DNA from: Diprion similis | Taxonomy: Eukaryota > Arthropoda > Insecta > Hymenoptera > Diprionidae | Assembly (NCBI RefSeq): GCF_021155765.1 | Contig: NC_060114.1 | Coordinates: forward strand, 13,029,501 to 13,093,500 | Direction: 5' to 3' | DNA: 64,000 nucleotides | In this document: in pieces, positions 50,438 to 63,606 of the stretch | Layout: each line of letters begins with the position of its first letter | Position numbering within the stretch: the first letter of the stretch is position 1 | Notes under the pieces: generated by a model | Told to the model about the DNA's origin: nothing | Database searches by the model: none | The model's input: the letters and a program-made list of their open reading frames with translations, nothing else | Translations under genes and position numbers: made by a program

Positions 50438-51550
50438 AGGTAAATAAAAATTGTAAAAAGAGAGAGAAAAAAAGTGCTTGAATGTTGCTCCGTTCTCAAA
50501 CGAACCGAGTTCTTCATCACCTGAGTGAACAAAAATAAATTGATCATTGATATTACCAATCAAAAAGAATGAAGAATTTTACGACGAACGGAATTGTCTC
50601 AATGCGTGATTTATATCTCTAAATAGGAAAAGCCGTTATTTTGCAACTATGGAATTGTTTGAAATTCAGTAAACCTGTAACAAAAGAAAATACACTCATA
50701 TTTCGAAATTAAGCATTGTAAAATCAAGAAAATAGTGATTTTTCCCCCAATGATTCGTTACAGTAACGTTATATTTACTTCAGTCTCGTGTAATACTGAG
50801 AATCTAAAATAAAGCCGAGAACAGATGACAATATTTTCGTCAATATTCATAAATGAAACAAAACGTAGCTAACACGATAAGAACCACAGTAACAGAGATT
50901 ATTTTCCCTAAATGAATCTTGAATCTGAAAAACTTCGCGAAAAACAGCTAATGAATGTATATTCAGGCTCTGATAATTGGCCGAGTCCCTATATCTGTAT
51001 ATTGTAAGACTGTATTATAACAATCGTATAATGACTGATCACGTTATTATTTTTGAGGGGAATACCAGCTGATGTCTCGCCAATTGCTTGCAATATTGCA
51101 CATATGTAGACGTACGTGTATACGTATAATCACACAAGGTGAGGCAGTGAGTCACAGTGGTTTTGGAAGCGTAATTAATGGCCAGCGTTGACACTGTCTC
51201 GTCGAAGTTTGCAGCACATGCGACCCACTGCATACATATATAAATGCATTAATCTTGCGACAGAAGCACTCATCTATATAGGTATATTACAATGGATACT
51301 CTCCAGGGTCGCTTTCTACACGATTCAATGTTATGCCTAAGGTGATCTTCATGCATTCGCATTAAATCCTCTTATACCACACGATATACTCGTAACTATA
51401 CAATCAAAAGTCTGGTACCTATATGTATGATGCAATGCTTACCAAATACACATTTAATAGTCAATTATTTTCAAATTGCAAAAAAATAGTAAATACGCTG
51501 CAATTTAATTTACGAATATCATTTTATTGCAAAGTACTGTACCGTTTTAG
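50438..51550. other. Intergenic or 5' intron of the FAM169-like gene
   Basis: AT-rich with no supported exon. The missing first coding exon or exons of the FAM169-like gene should lie here or further left, but I could not find one with the required phase-2 donor. Confidence 0.4.
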
Positions 51551-52985
51551 CTGTGGTGAAAGCAGAGAAACGATTGGCAAGCGGTTAAATTTATCAGAGT
51601 ACAAAATTGAGGGAAACATTTCGCGTCTGGACTGCACAATCTGTGGCAAGTTTGTCGCGATGAACATCGGGGGTGATGTAATTAATCTCGACGGAGTTAT
51701 TGACGGTGATCGCGATGATACTTGGTTGGAGGTTGTAGTAAATAAATAAATAAACGATTGAATTATGATTGCTTATAATTCCGTATCTACCCTACGTATC
51801 TTTCACATATAAGTATTTTGTTTATCAGGCTAAAACAGGAAAGGAAAAAATCATCTACTACGCATTGTGTCAGATTATCTATTTAGAGCGTGATTCACCA
51901 AGAGAAGAAAAATATGAATCGGTCTTTGCTTTTGCCGACGAATCTGACTTAGTTATGCTTAGATGGAAAAACGGTCGACCAATCGGATTTTTCACACTCA
52001 AGCAAAAAGGTAATACACCTCTAGGTAAACATACCAATCTTGATGAAATCAAAGACTAAAAACCCATATGTATCGGAAGATGATGTTTGAGCTGGTAGCA
52101 GAAAATGTGATCTTTGAACTGATCATATTCAAATACAAAAGTTGATTTTTGTTCGATATTTTACTTCAACATTCATTTAGTACAAGAAAATAAGTCAAAC
52201 AGCTTGGATGGTGCTTTCTGTGCTTCATGATCGAATAATTGACGTGAAACAATCAGCTGATAACTCAGCATGTCGCCATCCTGCGGAAATATATTTTGCT
52301 ATAAAATTATTTATAAAACATTGTTTTTGTCCGCAAAAATTTAGGCCCTACTTATTGCCAACCAACAACACAACTTCATAGGGATAAAAATAAATAAAAA
52401 TAATCTCTTAAAGAAAAATTGTTATTTAATAAACCTTATAAAAGTTCCGCCACGCACAGATTCGACACAAGTTGGATTTCCCCTTGATTAGATGTTTAAG
52501 GAAATTTGTCATCGACCGTAGAGAGGTCGAAGAAACATAAATATTTGCTGACATTGATTTTTTTACAGGCACTAAAATATTTCCTGAAAGTGAAGTGGAA
52601 TATGCGATGCCAATGCTAGATACAGCCTACATACGTTCAGAATATAGAGGTAATGGAATCGGCACTGAAATTATAACGAAAATAACGGGGATGTTTCCAG
52701 ACGAAGACATTGGCTTTTCACGTCCGATATCGGATGGAATGTCGAAAGGTTTTATTTATTCATTTATTTGTATAAATCGATTAATCATTCACTTCAAATA
52801 TGTTATAACTTTTATTTTAATTTTTTTCATTCTCTTTTTTCTTCCGTCCTCGCACTGCAGTCTTGGCGAGATTTTTGACCAAACGCAAAGAATATCGTTT
52901 GAAATTTTGGGAAATCATAGACGGCGGTAACGAGGGAAACAAAAAATTGGTATGGTTTGGATTGCAAAATAAAAAAAAAGGTTAA
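51551..52985 (+). CDS. FAM169-like GNAT-fold protein, 5' end not found
   Basis: Four exons are visible: 51551-51737, 51829-52009, 52569-52748 and 52861-52985, with junction phases 0, 1 and 1. The encoded segments match the FAM169A/B layout by eye. They are an N-terminal beta-rich part (CGKFVAMNIGGDVINLDGVI), then YYALCQIIYLER and VMLRWKNGRPIGFFTLK, then the acetyl-CoA-binding-like MPMLDTAYIRSEYRGNGIG (RGNGIG resembles the GNAT R/Q-x-x-G-x-G loop), and a C-terminal FWEI. Vertebrate FAM169 proteins are poorly characterised and related to GNAT acetyltransferases, so activity here is inferred only. Exon 1 here starts with a completed split codon, so an upstream exon exists. The end of that exon has three possible phase-0 donors (51731, 51734, 51737). 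The third exon uses an unusual donor, GTTTTA. Confidence 0.75.
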
Positions 52986-53385
52986 TTATATTAATTTTAA
53001 TTAGAGAAAAGGGGAAAAAAGAAAAACAAAAATTCGATTTAATAATTCAATAACGTGTGTATATATATAGCTATTATTTGGGTAACATTTGTTATTGTTA
53101 TTATATATATATTTATAAAAAAAATAATAAGAAGAAAAATGATGATTAAAAATTTATAGACGATATCAGTATAATATACAATATACGTTACATGTATATA
53201 ATTTATACATGCATACTTTCAATGCGATTTTACTTCCCAATCAATTGTTATCCTTCTAATATATAGTGTATTCGAACATGGAATGAAATACACGAGTGGG
53301 GTGAGAAAATTTGTTTGTTTTTTCAAATTTGATGTCCATTGTTTTTATAACAATTATGTATAATATTAAGATTAAGAAGGCGGGT

Positions 53386-56300
53386 TTATTTAAAATTAGC
53401 CTTAATGTCGTTGAGCAGCATCGATCCTATGACCATTTTCTCACAATTCACGCATACCTCCAAATCGTCAGTTTCTCCGATTTTTACTGTTATCAACACT
53501 AACGATTTAGAGGCCAAAGTCTGCGCCGCGAACCTGTAATCAGAGTTTGAAAATTTTTTTTTTTTTTGCTCAACCATCAATTACGTATGATTTCAAGCAA
53601 TAGAAATTTTTTTTAAATTTAACCGAAACAGAAAATTTACTGAAAGAAAAAAGAACGACCAGGAATAGAGAATTTAGTGCAGGCAAGTCTGGTATAGTCA
53701 CTTGTGAAGAGAATAATCCAAATTGAAAATAAAAAGTTTTTTTTTTTTTTTTCTTTTAAGCATTTTGTATCATTTCTTGTTCCACATTAAAAAAAAATTA
53801 TACACTTGCAAAATTTCACGTTTTCTTTGTCAGATAAGGTGACTAAAAGTTGATGAATATCTTACCTTAATATGTTGCCCTCGCTAGAAATCAGAGCAAC
53901 ATTGGCAGATTCGAATACTTTCTGCGATATAAGTTTCCTGTTGTGTCCAGGAAAAGCTATTTTCACCACATGCTCATTCATTCCCCTCAACTTGGCCTGT
54001 TCCGCGGTAAAGAAGCTCTCAGTCACCATTACAGATCGTACTAATTCACCTACGGGTGCTTTGACTGTTACTGAGGACGACACCGTTTCATCTTCCTTTT
54101 GATAAATTACGTTAAAATTAACCGGCTGCGTTGAGTCGTTGAAGTTAACCCCAAGTGTTGAAGATGACGTCGTGTTCGGCTGAAGTATTTGTATTGGCAT
54201 AAAATCGTGGACTTGAATTCCTGATGGCAGGTTCTGAAAGATGGAGAAAACTACCGTCATTTCGTTTTATCGTAAATCGGTGAGTTGGAATTTGGCTAGC
54301 CCGTAAAAATCAGTGTTTTTACGGCAAGAAGAAGGTTTGGATAAATAGTCAATTTGTCAATAACTTTTTAACTTGGCATTGAAGTTGCAGAATAGAATAT
54401 TTTTGTATTAGATTTCCGTACAGGATAATTTTATATTCAATTGCACCCAAAATTTGGATATGGTTTGAATTTATTTCAAAGACGGTAATGTAAAAAACTA
54501 GATTGCAATTGAGGTACTTTGAAAAAACGAGTATCACTATATTGAATATTGACTAAAAAACTGACTCATTGCTAATGTGGAGGAAGAGCCAGTCTGACAA
54601 GGAAAAACTTGTTGGTTTTAAAAGGACAAACACGCGTTAAAAGGTTGTTTGTACCTGAAAAAAATATTATCACATTACGATTAAAATATCGAAATTATTG
54701 GCTAGTTTTACAAAGTAAAGTCATTTCACCGTTGAGAACAGTAGATAAAGTTCTACATCCTACATTAACGGAAGAAGAAAAACAAGAAATGAAAGAAAAA
54801 AACGAGCAGCAAAGAGGAATTAACAACGTAGGTAGTGGAAAACCTCTCACCTTGTTTCCAACTTTGATATCTTTTATGGTAGTGCTACTTTCGTTAGAAA
54901 ACGTTAGCTCAATGCTATTCATAGCAGAGCTAACAAGATGCTGAGATCTGGTAAACCTAAAATCAAGTTTCAGTCCCTTTCCACTGATTTTATTAAGCAG
55001 TTCTGTGGCCTTGATGGGAATAAAAGAGGCCGCTACTTCCGTTACTCCGTTAAGCTGCAGCGGGTTCATTGGAGTCAAGAAACCACCAAGACTTGGTGTC
55101 ATTATTGGAGTTATTGGAATCACTGAAAAGAAACGAACCGAATTAACCAATTGATCCGAAGTCATTCTTTAATCTAACAATAAAATGTTTTAAATCACAA
55201 ACCGTCATCCAAATCCAAAAGCAGATCGAGATTGCTTTTCGGCTTTTCCTTTGCATCTTCTTTAGTCTCTCTTTTAACTGGCTTAATCTTTTCTTCCTCC
55301 TCGGATTCCTCGCTATCAGATTCATTCTCGCTATCACTATCCTGAGAACTGGATCCGCTGTCACTGTTATTCAACTTCTTAATCACATTTTTTTTCTTCT
55401 TTTCGTCCACTTCGGAGTACTTATCAGAATCGGAAGAATACTCCGAGGACTCCCTATCCTCAGACGAACTTTCCGAAGAATTGGTAGACTCATCTTCACT
55501 CTCAGACTCTGAAACTAGTTGTAATTTTCATTTCAATTTTATTTACGTTGCTATAATGTAAACGCAGTATTGATCTTATTAAACTCGGCGCTGAATTTTC
55601 AAATCCATGGATTAATTTGCAATGAAATTCTCAACGAGCAGATATCTTGAAATTTTCCAAACTCAACTGCAAAATATTATTTATGACTCAAATAATCATA
55701 AGCATCGTTTATTACTAAGTTGAAACGTAAAATTTCAGACTGCATTAAAGTAGAAAGAGTTGACGGATAACAATGATCGGTTTGCGAACGATTTTGAAAA
55801 ATTTCAACAAAGCATATAGAGAAGTTTCTGACAAAACTATCCATAGGTGTTAATATTTAATGCTGGGTTTAATAGAAGAAATATTACGCCTGCTCAGAAT
55901 CAAACTACAGTGGGTTGGCCCTTATTGTCCACAACTTCTAGAGTTTAGCCTCTTTTGCTATTTTCAGCAGCATTTGGGAATTGCTTAAATTTCGACATAC
56001 GTCATGCTCCTCATTCTGTCTTTTCTTACCTTCCGCAGGACTGCTCTCATCCTCGCTATAAAAGCTCTTCTCCTTTTCCTTTGTCGCCTTCTTATCTCTC
56101 TTTTCCTTCCTGCTATGTCTTTCATCTTTTATTTCGTGGGCGCTTACTGGCTCAGCGACATCTCTGACAGAAGGGTCTGGTGCAACCTCAGGAAACTGTG
56201 GCAAAATGTGATGCCCAACACAAGGAGTGTCTAGATAATGAGAGAGCGTGCCCAACTGGAACTGGGTGTCCTTAAATCTAGACTCCAGCATCGGGGCTGG

Positions 56301-59030
56301 TTTGGGTGCCAAAAATATCTTCTTGGCAAACTGCGATAGCTTGGTTTCGGCGTTTCCGCCATCCTGATTGAATATGAAATGCCTGAGGAATCTGGCCCTG
56401 TCCCTAATGTCATAATTTTGGTCATACCTAGCCAGTTGGAAGACGTACTGACAGAGAAGCTTGGTCTGGTTTGGATTTGATAGATATAATTTCACCGCAA
56501 GATTCAGCGTTTGGAGCTTTACAATGTCCTGCTCGTTTATGAAACTCTTGGCCATTTTTCTCAGCACATCTGGAGCTATTTTCGGAACTCTGTCTGAGTA
56601 CTCTCCCAAAAGCCATAGAATCGAAGCTCTAGCTTGAGGGACCGTTATAAAATCCATCAGTTTCGCCATATGCGCTATTATATCTTTGTGCTCGTTTGGC
56701 TGCGTTTGCAACAGCTTCTTGATCACCACCACACTTTCAGCTACGACAGCCTCTGTGAACAGATAAACATGACTGAGTGCTTTATGAGATTTTGTGAACC
56801 ATTGTGTGCTCAAATCTCAAGAGAGAATAACAAAAGGTGTGGAAATAAACAAGTATTTTTATCAACTTACCGTCTCTGTTGCTCAGCAAAGAAACTAACC
56901 CATTCAGACACGTATCAGTAACTTCCTTGATGTTACTGGCGCACCTGCCAATGGCCTGTATGCTAGCGCCAACGAATTCCTTGTCACTGCTAGAAATGTA
57001 AGTCTGAAATTCTCTTAGTATAACACCGATGCTGGTTTCAGTTGCTAAATTTGTAAGAATGTCAAGTTTCAGTAGCTTGATGTGCGTCGCATCTGATGTT
57101 CTGACAAAAAACGATTTCAGGAAAGGCTCGAACATACCCTGAAAAAATTCATCTCTTTAACAACTCTCGAGGAAAAATTTCGTTTTCTCATGTCTAATAT
57201 TCTGTTTTCTTTTCAATTTCATCACCTTTCTGGATATGGATATGCTGGCTATGCAGTGAAGGACGATACTTTGAACTTCCCTGTGACCTCTCAATAACCT
57301 GATCAACGCCTTTGCAGCTATCATCACTTCGCTACGAGGTGCTGCATGGTGGTATAGCTGTGCAACAGCCATCACTACTGATGCGTTCCTACTCTGCAAG
57401 AGTGGTTTAGTATTCCTTAATAGCAAACGGTGGTCTGGATCTAGAGAAAATTTAGGCTTCTTTGAGTTCGATGAGTCTGAATCGGAATCGTAAAAGGGAC
57501 GATTTTCGTCCTCCTCTGCATCCTGAAAACCAGCATTGAATCGTCAGTGGAATTCTTTGCCAGATTACCGGTGTTGTGAAAGAATTTGTTTTTGAAGCTA
57601 CTGCAAATATTGCAATTTTTAACATACAAAAATTTTTGCAGATATTCCTTTGCCAAGTTTCTTAGACAAAATTTTGATGGTATTGAAAAATTTCTGGTTC
57701 AGAACATATTCAGAGAGACTGGACGTTTTCATATGAGTGCAAAAGATCCCTCCAAATCTTTGGAATTATTTTGTCGCTCTCTCTGACATACTCTGTTTAT
57801 TTTACTCACATCTGCATTGGGATTGGTGAATTGTGTTCTAGCATATCTAGTCAGCATATTGACTATGACGACCTGTCCCCATTCGTCAACGTCCACCAAT
57901 AAGTTGCAAAGTTTTCTATAATTCTTATGGATCAGATCAATTCTTTCTGGACAGACTTCCTCGAAGGCCATAACAGCAGATCCAACGACTAGAGTAGTTT
58001 TATCTGATAATAATTTTTCTAAAACAGCAATAAGTTCTTCCTTTTGCTCGGGATCCAACGAATAGAGTTTTGGAATAGCATGAGCAGCCGTCTTTCTAAC
58101 ATAGGGAGACATGTCGCTTGCAGAGTCTTTGATGGCCAGCATGACAATAGGCACAATCATGGATACCCTGATACTCGACAAAACTCTCAGGGCACTGGCT
58201 CTTATCAGTTGATTCGGATCCTTCAACGCTCGTTGAAATGTAGATATCGATAGCAAGGCCAGGTCTTGTTGGTCCTCCGCATAACGCACCAAATATACAT
58301 ACACCAATTTCTTTACTTCAATGTTCTTTGATACAACATTCTTAACCACTGCCGGAAAAAGCTCCGATGCATCTCTCCCTTTCGCCACCATCTGAAGGCA
58401 CGTCATAAAATTAAATTTGGTTTGATACATCTCTGCATTTCTGTTACTTTAATTTTGAGTTGACAAAGATATTTTCCAATGACGTTCTGTTTTATTTGCC
58501 GAACTTTAGACCCTTGACTGACTTCTTGTGGACTAAAGGTGGGCGGATATCGGAACTCAGTTGTTGCTTTTCAATTTTTGCTTAGTTTTGAACACATCTG
58601 TCAGTTGTAAAGTTTACTCACCCCGATAATTCGTTTCATGGCCTCCAGTTTGAGGCCGTCTTTGTTGCTGTCGAGCATCTGCTTGAGGTCTTCATGTCTA
58701 GTAAGAAGCGTATTAAATGAAGTAAAATAATTAAAAATCTAACAATAAGAATCAAATCCGATGAGAAAGCATACGTTTTAATTTTCACTATTCTAACCTC
58801 TTCGATCGGGATCGAGGGAATTTAGCCTGTAGTAAATACCTTCTTGGTTCATTGCGCTAGGCAAGTGTTTAAAAAATAGGCGAAAATACTGCTTACTTTT
58901 TGTAATCGGAGTGGAAAAATCCTCCAGAAGCAGCGTCGGTCGCCAATTCTGGTTCACCAGCGCTTGATGGCCTGTCATTGCTGTACGAACCCCCGTTGTT
59001 GGACATGGTATTAGCCGCTGCCGACAACAT
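53386..59030 (-). CDS. AP3B1: AP-3 complex subunit beta (ruby/AP3B orthologue)
   Basis: Ten exons (minus): 58897-59030, 58622-58697, 57810-58391, 57226-57522, 56871-57138, 56030-56752, 55203-55508, 54851-55122, 53866-54233 and 53386-53533. They total 3174 nt, 1057 residues, all in phase. The adaptin trunk of HEAT-like repeats covers about 45-660 ([64 protein letters not shown] motif). The hinge, mostly exon 7 (694-796), is a Ser/Glu/Asp-rich acidic tract. The ear region follows from [13 protein letters not shown] to the end ([18 protein letters not shown] [13 protein letters not shown]). AP-3 beta sorts cargo from endosomes to lysosome-related organelles such as pigment granules. Length and order match animal AP3B. 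Exon 7 uses a weak donor (GTTTGT). Confidence 0.96.
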
Positions 59031-59880
59031 GGTTATTACGGAATTCGCTGAATGGCGATTGACCGAGTGACGATCGTTTGACGGTGAAAAAATATCTCTA
59101 ACGCATTTATCCTTAATATATTACAATAACTATCTATGTTTCCTCACAGGTATTTGACAGCTATCACCAGCTATCACTAAGCGTAGCTTCGTTTGGTCGT
59201 TCAGCTTCAGTGAGCTGCCGTTACTGAATTAATTTTTGCGCTTCCATCGCTGCTCGACTTTGCGCCAGAAACTCCCTAGGAAAGAGGCAAAGCTACTCAC
59301 AAGCTCCAAGCGTAAAAGATATAAAAGATTATTGACAACGCCAGGGGCTAATATCGGAATGCACCCATACAAGTGGGGCAAAGGCAATTCAGTATGCTTT
59401 GTCCTTCTTGCTCTGCGCTAACAATCTTTTATCTCCCCAAGCCGTATGGGCCTCATCCGTAATTGTAAAGGATGAGTTCCGAAGCGCTAAGAAGTCCCTA
59501 GAACTACTCACAAACTCGGCTGAACAAAACAAATAAAAGTTTGTTGACTGTATAGAAGTACTAGATAACTAATTTCGGAAATAGGGCTACCTCTTTCGTT
59601 GACTCATAAGCTCAATGACTTTGGGAAAAAAAACTAAGTCATCTGGCGTTGCAGGCTAAAACTAACCATAGCCTGTCATGTCGCGTTACGTGGTTAGCAC
59701 TCTAGATTGAGACGGACACGCACTGCTCATGACCACGTCGCGACATACACGTTCAATGTGTATTCACTTAAGGGGGGGAAATGTTAATTAGGTTATGAGT
59801 GCACGAGTGCCTGGATTTACAAACTCGTATTAGATTATTATATAAAAACAAAAATAGACTAACAATAAGCGGTAATAAAT
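59031..59880. promoter_or_regulatory. Shared upstream region of AP-3 beta and RAB5IF
   Basis: 850 bp separates the two divergent start codons, so a bidirectional or overlapping promoter is likely. It contains the dispersed repeat (59250-59370 and a more degenerate copy about 59470-59580) and a TTAAGGGGGGG motif near 59768 like the termini of the foldback elements. No ORF was called. Confidence 0.5.
59250..59580. repeat. Second location of the dispersed repeat seen at 39.8 kb
   Basis: 59265-59365 matches 39790-39880 over about 100 bp. A second, poorer copy begins at about 59475 with AAGTCCCTAGAACTACTCAC, followed by AAAAGTTTGTTGACTG and CTAATTTCGG in the same order. Both are in the divergent promoter region, while the 39.8 kb copy is near NRF1-like sites. 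Confidence 0.5.
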
Positions 59881-61143
59881 ATGTCACGAACAAAGTCGGA
59901 CAAAAATGGAAACACGGCAAAGACAGAACTGAGCGTTTGGACACGAGCGATTACTGCCAACTCGGAGTGGCCTGACAAGGTCTGACCATCAATCTTACCT
60001 ACATTTATTTCATTACTGTCTCAGGATTTACGCGAGCGCGTAAAGTGCTATTCATTACACCTTGATACACGTAAAATTACCCAATCACTCGTATTGCTCA
60101 TTGCCTATTATACCGCAAAACGCTTCTCTGGTCAAAAGATCACTTCCGAGGATTTATGTTCAAATTGCTTTTAGAAAAATATAACATTTATATAAGGATT
60201 AATTATATTCCACCTTTTCTTAAAACGGAATCTTTTCTTCGAACAGCAAAGAACTTCTTTTTACTCACAAGTCATTTAGAATTTTTCAATTTATCTATCA
60301 ATTTGGCTCAATTTGTACAGCTCGTGTCATCAACAGCTGACAATTATACAAACTCTTATACAAAAAAAAAAAGGAAATATGTTTCAGAAACTTTGCATGT
60401 TTAAAAAATTGCAAGGATTAATGTACATAAGCGATGAAAATTTTTCAAATTTTGTGCGTGTGTAAACAATATTTTTTTTTTTCATCACAGGAAGAATTCC
60501 TCGATGTAATATACTGGTCAAGACAAGCAATAGGAATTATTGTCGGCATTGGATGGGGATTAATTCCGCTAAAAGGATTTATAGCCTTATTATTGTAAGT
60601 TCTATATTTTATACGAATAAAGTAGTGTTCATTTTATATTTCAGACTTTGCCCATTGTCAATTGTTTTTGCAAAAAGTGATTTATGTACCTAAACATGCT
60701 CAGTCATTGTGTTTCAATGTCATTCGTATAATGAATTGTTTGTAACAAGACAATATTATTTAAATTACCATTAACAAGGTATTAGTTTTATTAGCATTAG
60801 TAAGGTAATTATGTTAACCCAAGTGAATTCTTGCTGGCATTTAAATGAGAATTGCTTTTTTCAGATTCTTCTTAGTTAATGCTGGTGTAATGTATGTGTA
60901 CTTTAGTAATTTTCAACAAGTTGATGAAGAAGAATATGGCGGACCTTGGGAATTGACCAAAGAAGGATTCGTGACATCGTTTGCTGGTTTTTTGGTAAGC
61001 TTGTGAATGTGTACATTTTTCAACTATACACAAATATCACTCGAAATTGGAAATTTGATGTTTAATTATTGTTCTTTTTTTTTCTTTCATATTCTGTGCA
61101 GGTAACTTGGATAATCATATATTCCGGTCTTCACTTTGACTGA
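59881..61143 (+). CDS. RAB5IF: RAB5IF/OPTI (Rab5-interacting family, ER translocon factor)
   Basis: Four exons: 59881-59979, 60491-60594, 60865-60994 and 61102-61143. They total 375 nt, 124 residues, with all junctions in phase. A polar N-terminus (ELSVWTRAI, WPDKEEFLDVIYW) is followed by three hydrophobic segments: IGIIVGIGWGLIPLKGFIAL, LLFFLVNAGVMYVYF, and GFLVTWIIIYSGLHF near the end. Between the last two is the family signature EEEYGGPWELTKEGF. In mammals OPTI (RAB5IF/C20orf24) pairs with TMCO1 in the GEL complex, which helps insert multipass proteins at the ER translocon. The length and motif order match the family throughout. It is head to head with AP-3 beta and tail to tail with TP53RK (503 bp between stops). 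Confidence 0.95.
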
Positions 61144-61646
61144 TTCCAATTCAGGAGAGAAATAGCTGCTCAATAACCTGCCAATCAACAGTGAGACATC
61201 TAGTATATCTAGCATAATTGATAAGCTCTGTATAATGAAATTCGTTAAATTTAAAACACATTAATTAATTCCTATTTATTATATACTGCATCGTTGACGA
61301 GAGCAGCCATAAGAACTATTATTCATGATAGTTGAGTATTCACAAGATACCGGACGCATCGAATGTGATCTTGTATTATAACGCTACCTTGCAATGTAAA
61401 TTCCATTTATAAACTCATTTCTCACACTTTAAATGTCTTCATTTAATGAAGCAGTCATTGCCAGACCTAATTGTAAGTTTGAACGAAGAATGTGGAGTTC
61501 TTGCTGTTGGCTCTTGAATTGTCTAGAAAACACCCATATTCACGTGGATGATAGATTTTATTCTTCTTAGAGAACTTGTAAAAAATAATTTCGAATGACA
61601 TTTCACAAATGAGAGCATGAAAGTCCCTCTGTTTGTTAAATCTCGA

Positions 61647-62930
61647 TCATCCAATCATAAGACGCTTTCGACCGCGTGCCTGAACTTCCTTGTATTTTGC
61701 AATAACGTCGCGTTTGTCCTTTGACGTGCAGAATTTTTGGTAAAATTGCAACATTTCAGGAAACAAACTTGGCACCTCTGAATGCGCGCTAAGCAAGGCT
61801 CTCTCCAGCACGTACAGATCCACGGCTTTGTCTTCGGCTGTAGATTCGACATGAGCTAGTCCGAAATCTATCAGGATAATCTCTCCTAAGAAATGATGTT
61901 TAAAATTAGAAGGTGACGAATTAAACTTTGAAGTTCCTGGTGACAGGAATTCAATTTAAGGAGCAATAAAATGAATCACCTTCGACATTATTTTTCTTGT
62001 CTTTTTCACCCGTACGTTCTCTTTGCGACACGGGATAATTTTTCAGAAGCATATTTGAGGTCGTGAGGTCCCCGTGAATTATGTTTTTTGAATGTAATCT
62101 GGCAACAGCAGATCCAACTTGCTCCGCAACGTAAGTTATCAAACAACCCACATTTTCTTTGTCAGAGATATTAGTGTCTATGTAATCTTTTAACGTGATT
62201 GCGTCATTGATATACTCCATATATATACGACGCCGATCAAAATCGACTAAGAATAATGCTGGTGTTTTTACACCTGTAATGAAAGCAAAAAAATTAGCAT
62301 AATTACCAAATATGATATCAGAAACAACATTGCAAACTTACTGTTCTGACTTGAGAAATATGAAAAATGTTCAGCAAATTTTGTGAAAAGTTTGATAAAT
62401 TCCGGTAGTAATATAATACAATGGACATTCTTAGATAGCAAGAATAAAAAGGGATTTCGAATTTATTTTGCAGTAAGAGTGTAGTAGAAAGTTCTCTCTA
62501 AAAGTAAATCTCGAGCCGTATTACAAATAAAATCAGATCTCTACAACGATAGGAACAATACGGGTTCCAAATTTATTGATTATTGTTCACATGTACAAAT
62601 TTCTCAGTAATACGGGGATTTGATTTTTTGCTATCAATATAGTATTAAAAAAAAATCAGGTTCACGGATATTTTGTTATTGTTTAGTAAAAGAAATATTT
62701 TTCATTCAAGTTATCATCATACCGGCTGCCTTGGCACGAACAATCGCGCGTGCTTCGCCCTTGGTTCTATCTTTGGTCAGGAGCGTGTCTAGATCAGGAT
62801 GTCTGTATTTTTTAACAAATCTTTCTTTAATTAGGGCTGGTCGGCCAAGATACGTTCCTTTAAATAGTCGGGCTTCAGCGCCTTGTTTAACAATTTCAAA
62901 TCCTTTTATTTCTATCGTATTTGGACCCAT
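61647..62930 (-). CDS. TP53RK: TP53RK/Bud32 (PRPK), KEOPS complex kinase
   Basis: Three exons (minus): 62723-62930, 61980-62273 and 61647-61885. They total 741 nt, 246 residues, all in phase. The small atypical kinase begins with IVKQGAEARLFKGTYLGRPALIK (K35). It has the family RFVKKYRHPDLD segment, the loop HGDLTTSNMLL (136-146), DFG (174-176), the VDLYVLERAL motif, and the basic C-terminal end ARGRKRLMIG. Bud32 is the ATPase/kinase subunit of KEOPS, needed for the t6A modification of tRNAs reading ANN codons. A 20-residue charged insert (about 150-168) between the catalytic loop and the DFG coincides with the exon 2/3 junction and is longer than I expect for the human protein. The gene is divergent from the MADF gene. 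Confidence 0.96.
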
Positions 62931-63606
62931 GTTTCTGTGAAATAAAAAAATTTGTTTTCAAACTTTTACCGTACCTCCCGTAAATAGGCAATAAAATCAT
63001 CATCAATTCTTATTTCGATCCTACATTCTTGGCGCGTGCGACCACCTCACGACTTTGCGTTTAATTTTTTTCGCTAAAACGTGGTTAAATATAGGAGAAT
63101 CCACGATCAAAACTTAGTAAAAAAGTAAACAAACTAATTTCTCTTCCGCGATTTTGCCGTAAGTCACCTTGCAGCGAGTTATGAGCGTCGTTATAACGGT
63201 GTCCGGTGAAAATCGGATACCTTAATCGGGAACACCCGATACATAACAGTCGGACGCAAAACGTTCAGGAAAGCCTCGACAAAAACAAAGTAACAATACC
63301 TAGAATATTTTCAGAATCCCATTGCGAGGTACAAACTATCGATTCTTCCAGATTCTGCATGCATTTTTTAAGATTGAATTACGGTTAAACCTTCCGTTGC
63401 GATGTAAATATTGGTCGCCCGAACGGCAGAGTGAAAAGGAACGTGAATGCGCGGCCCTGGTCCGGCTGTTGTAGCTATAGCAGCTTCCCTGCTAGCGCTA
63501 GCGTTGTATGGGCGAATCGATCGTTACTTGGCGTCCTGCGCGCTAATCGCTATCCCGCCGCTATCTGCGCTAGTATTCGCTCGTGCATCGCTCGGACCGG
63601 TTTTGC
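62931..63606. promoter_or_regulatory. Shared upstream region of TP53RK and the MADF gene
   Basis: The 676 bp spacer separates divergent start codons and becomes CpG-richer towards the right, consistent with a bidirectional promoter. The plus-strand ORF beginning at 63447 overlaps the MADF exon in another frame and was not called. Confidence 0.4.
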
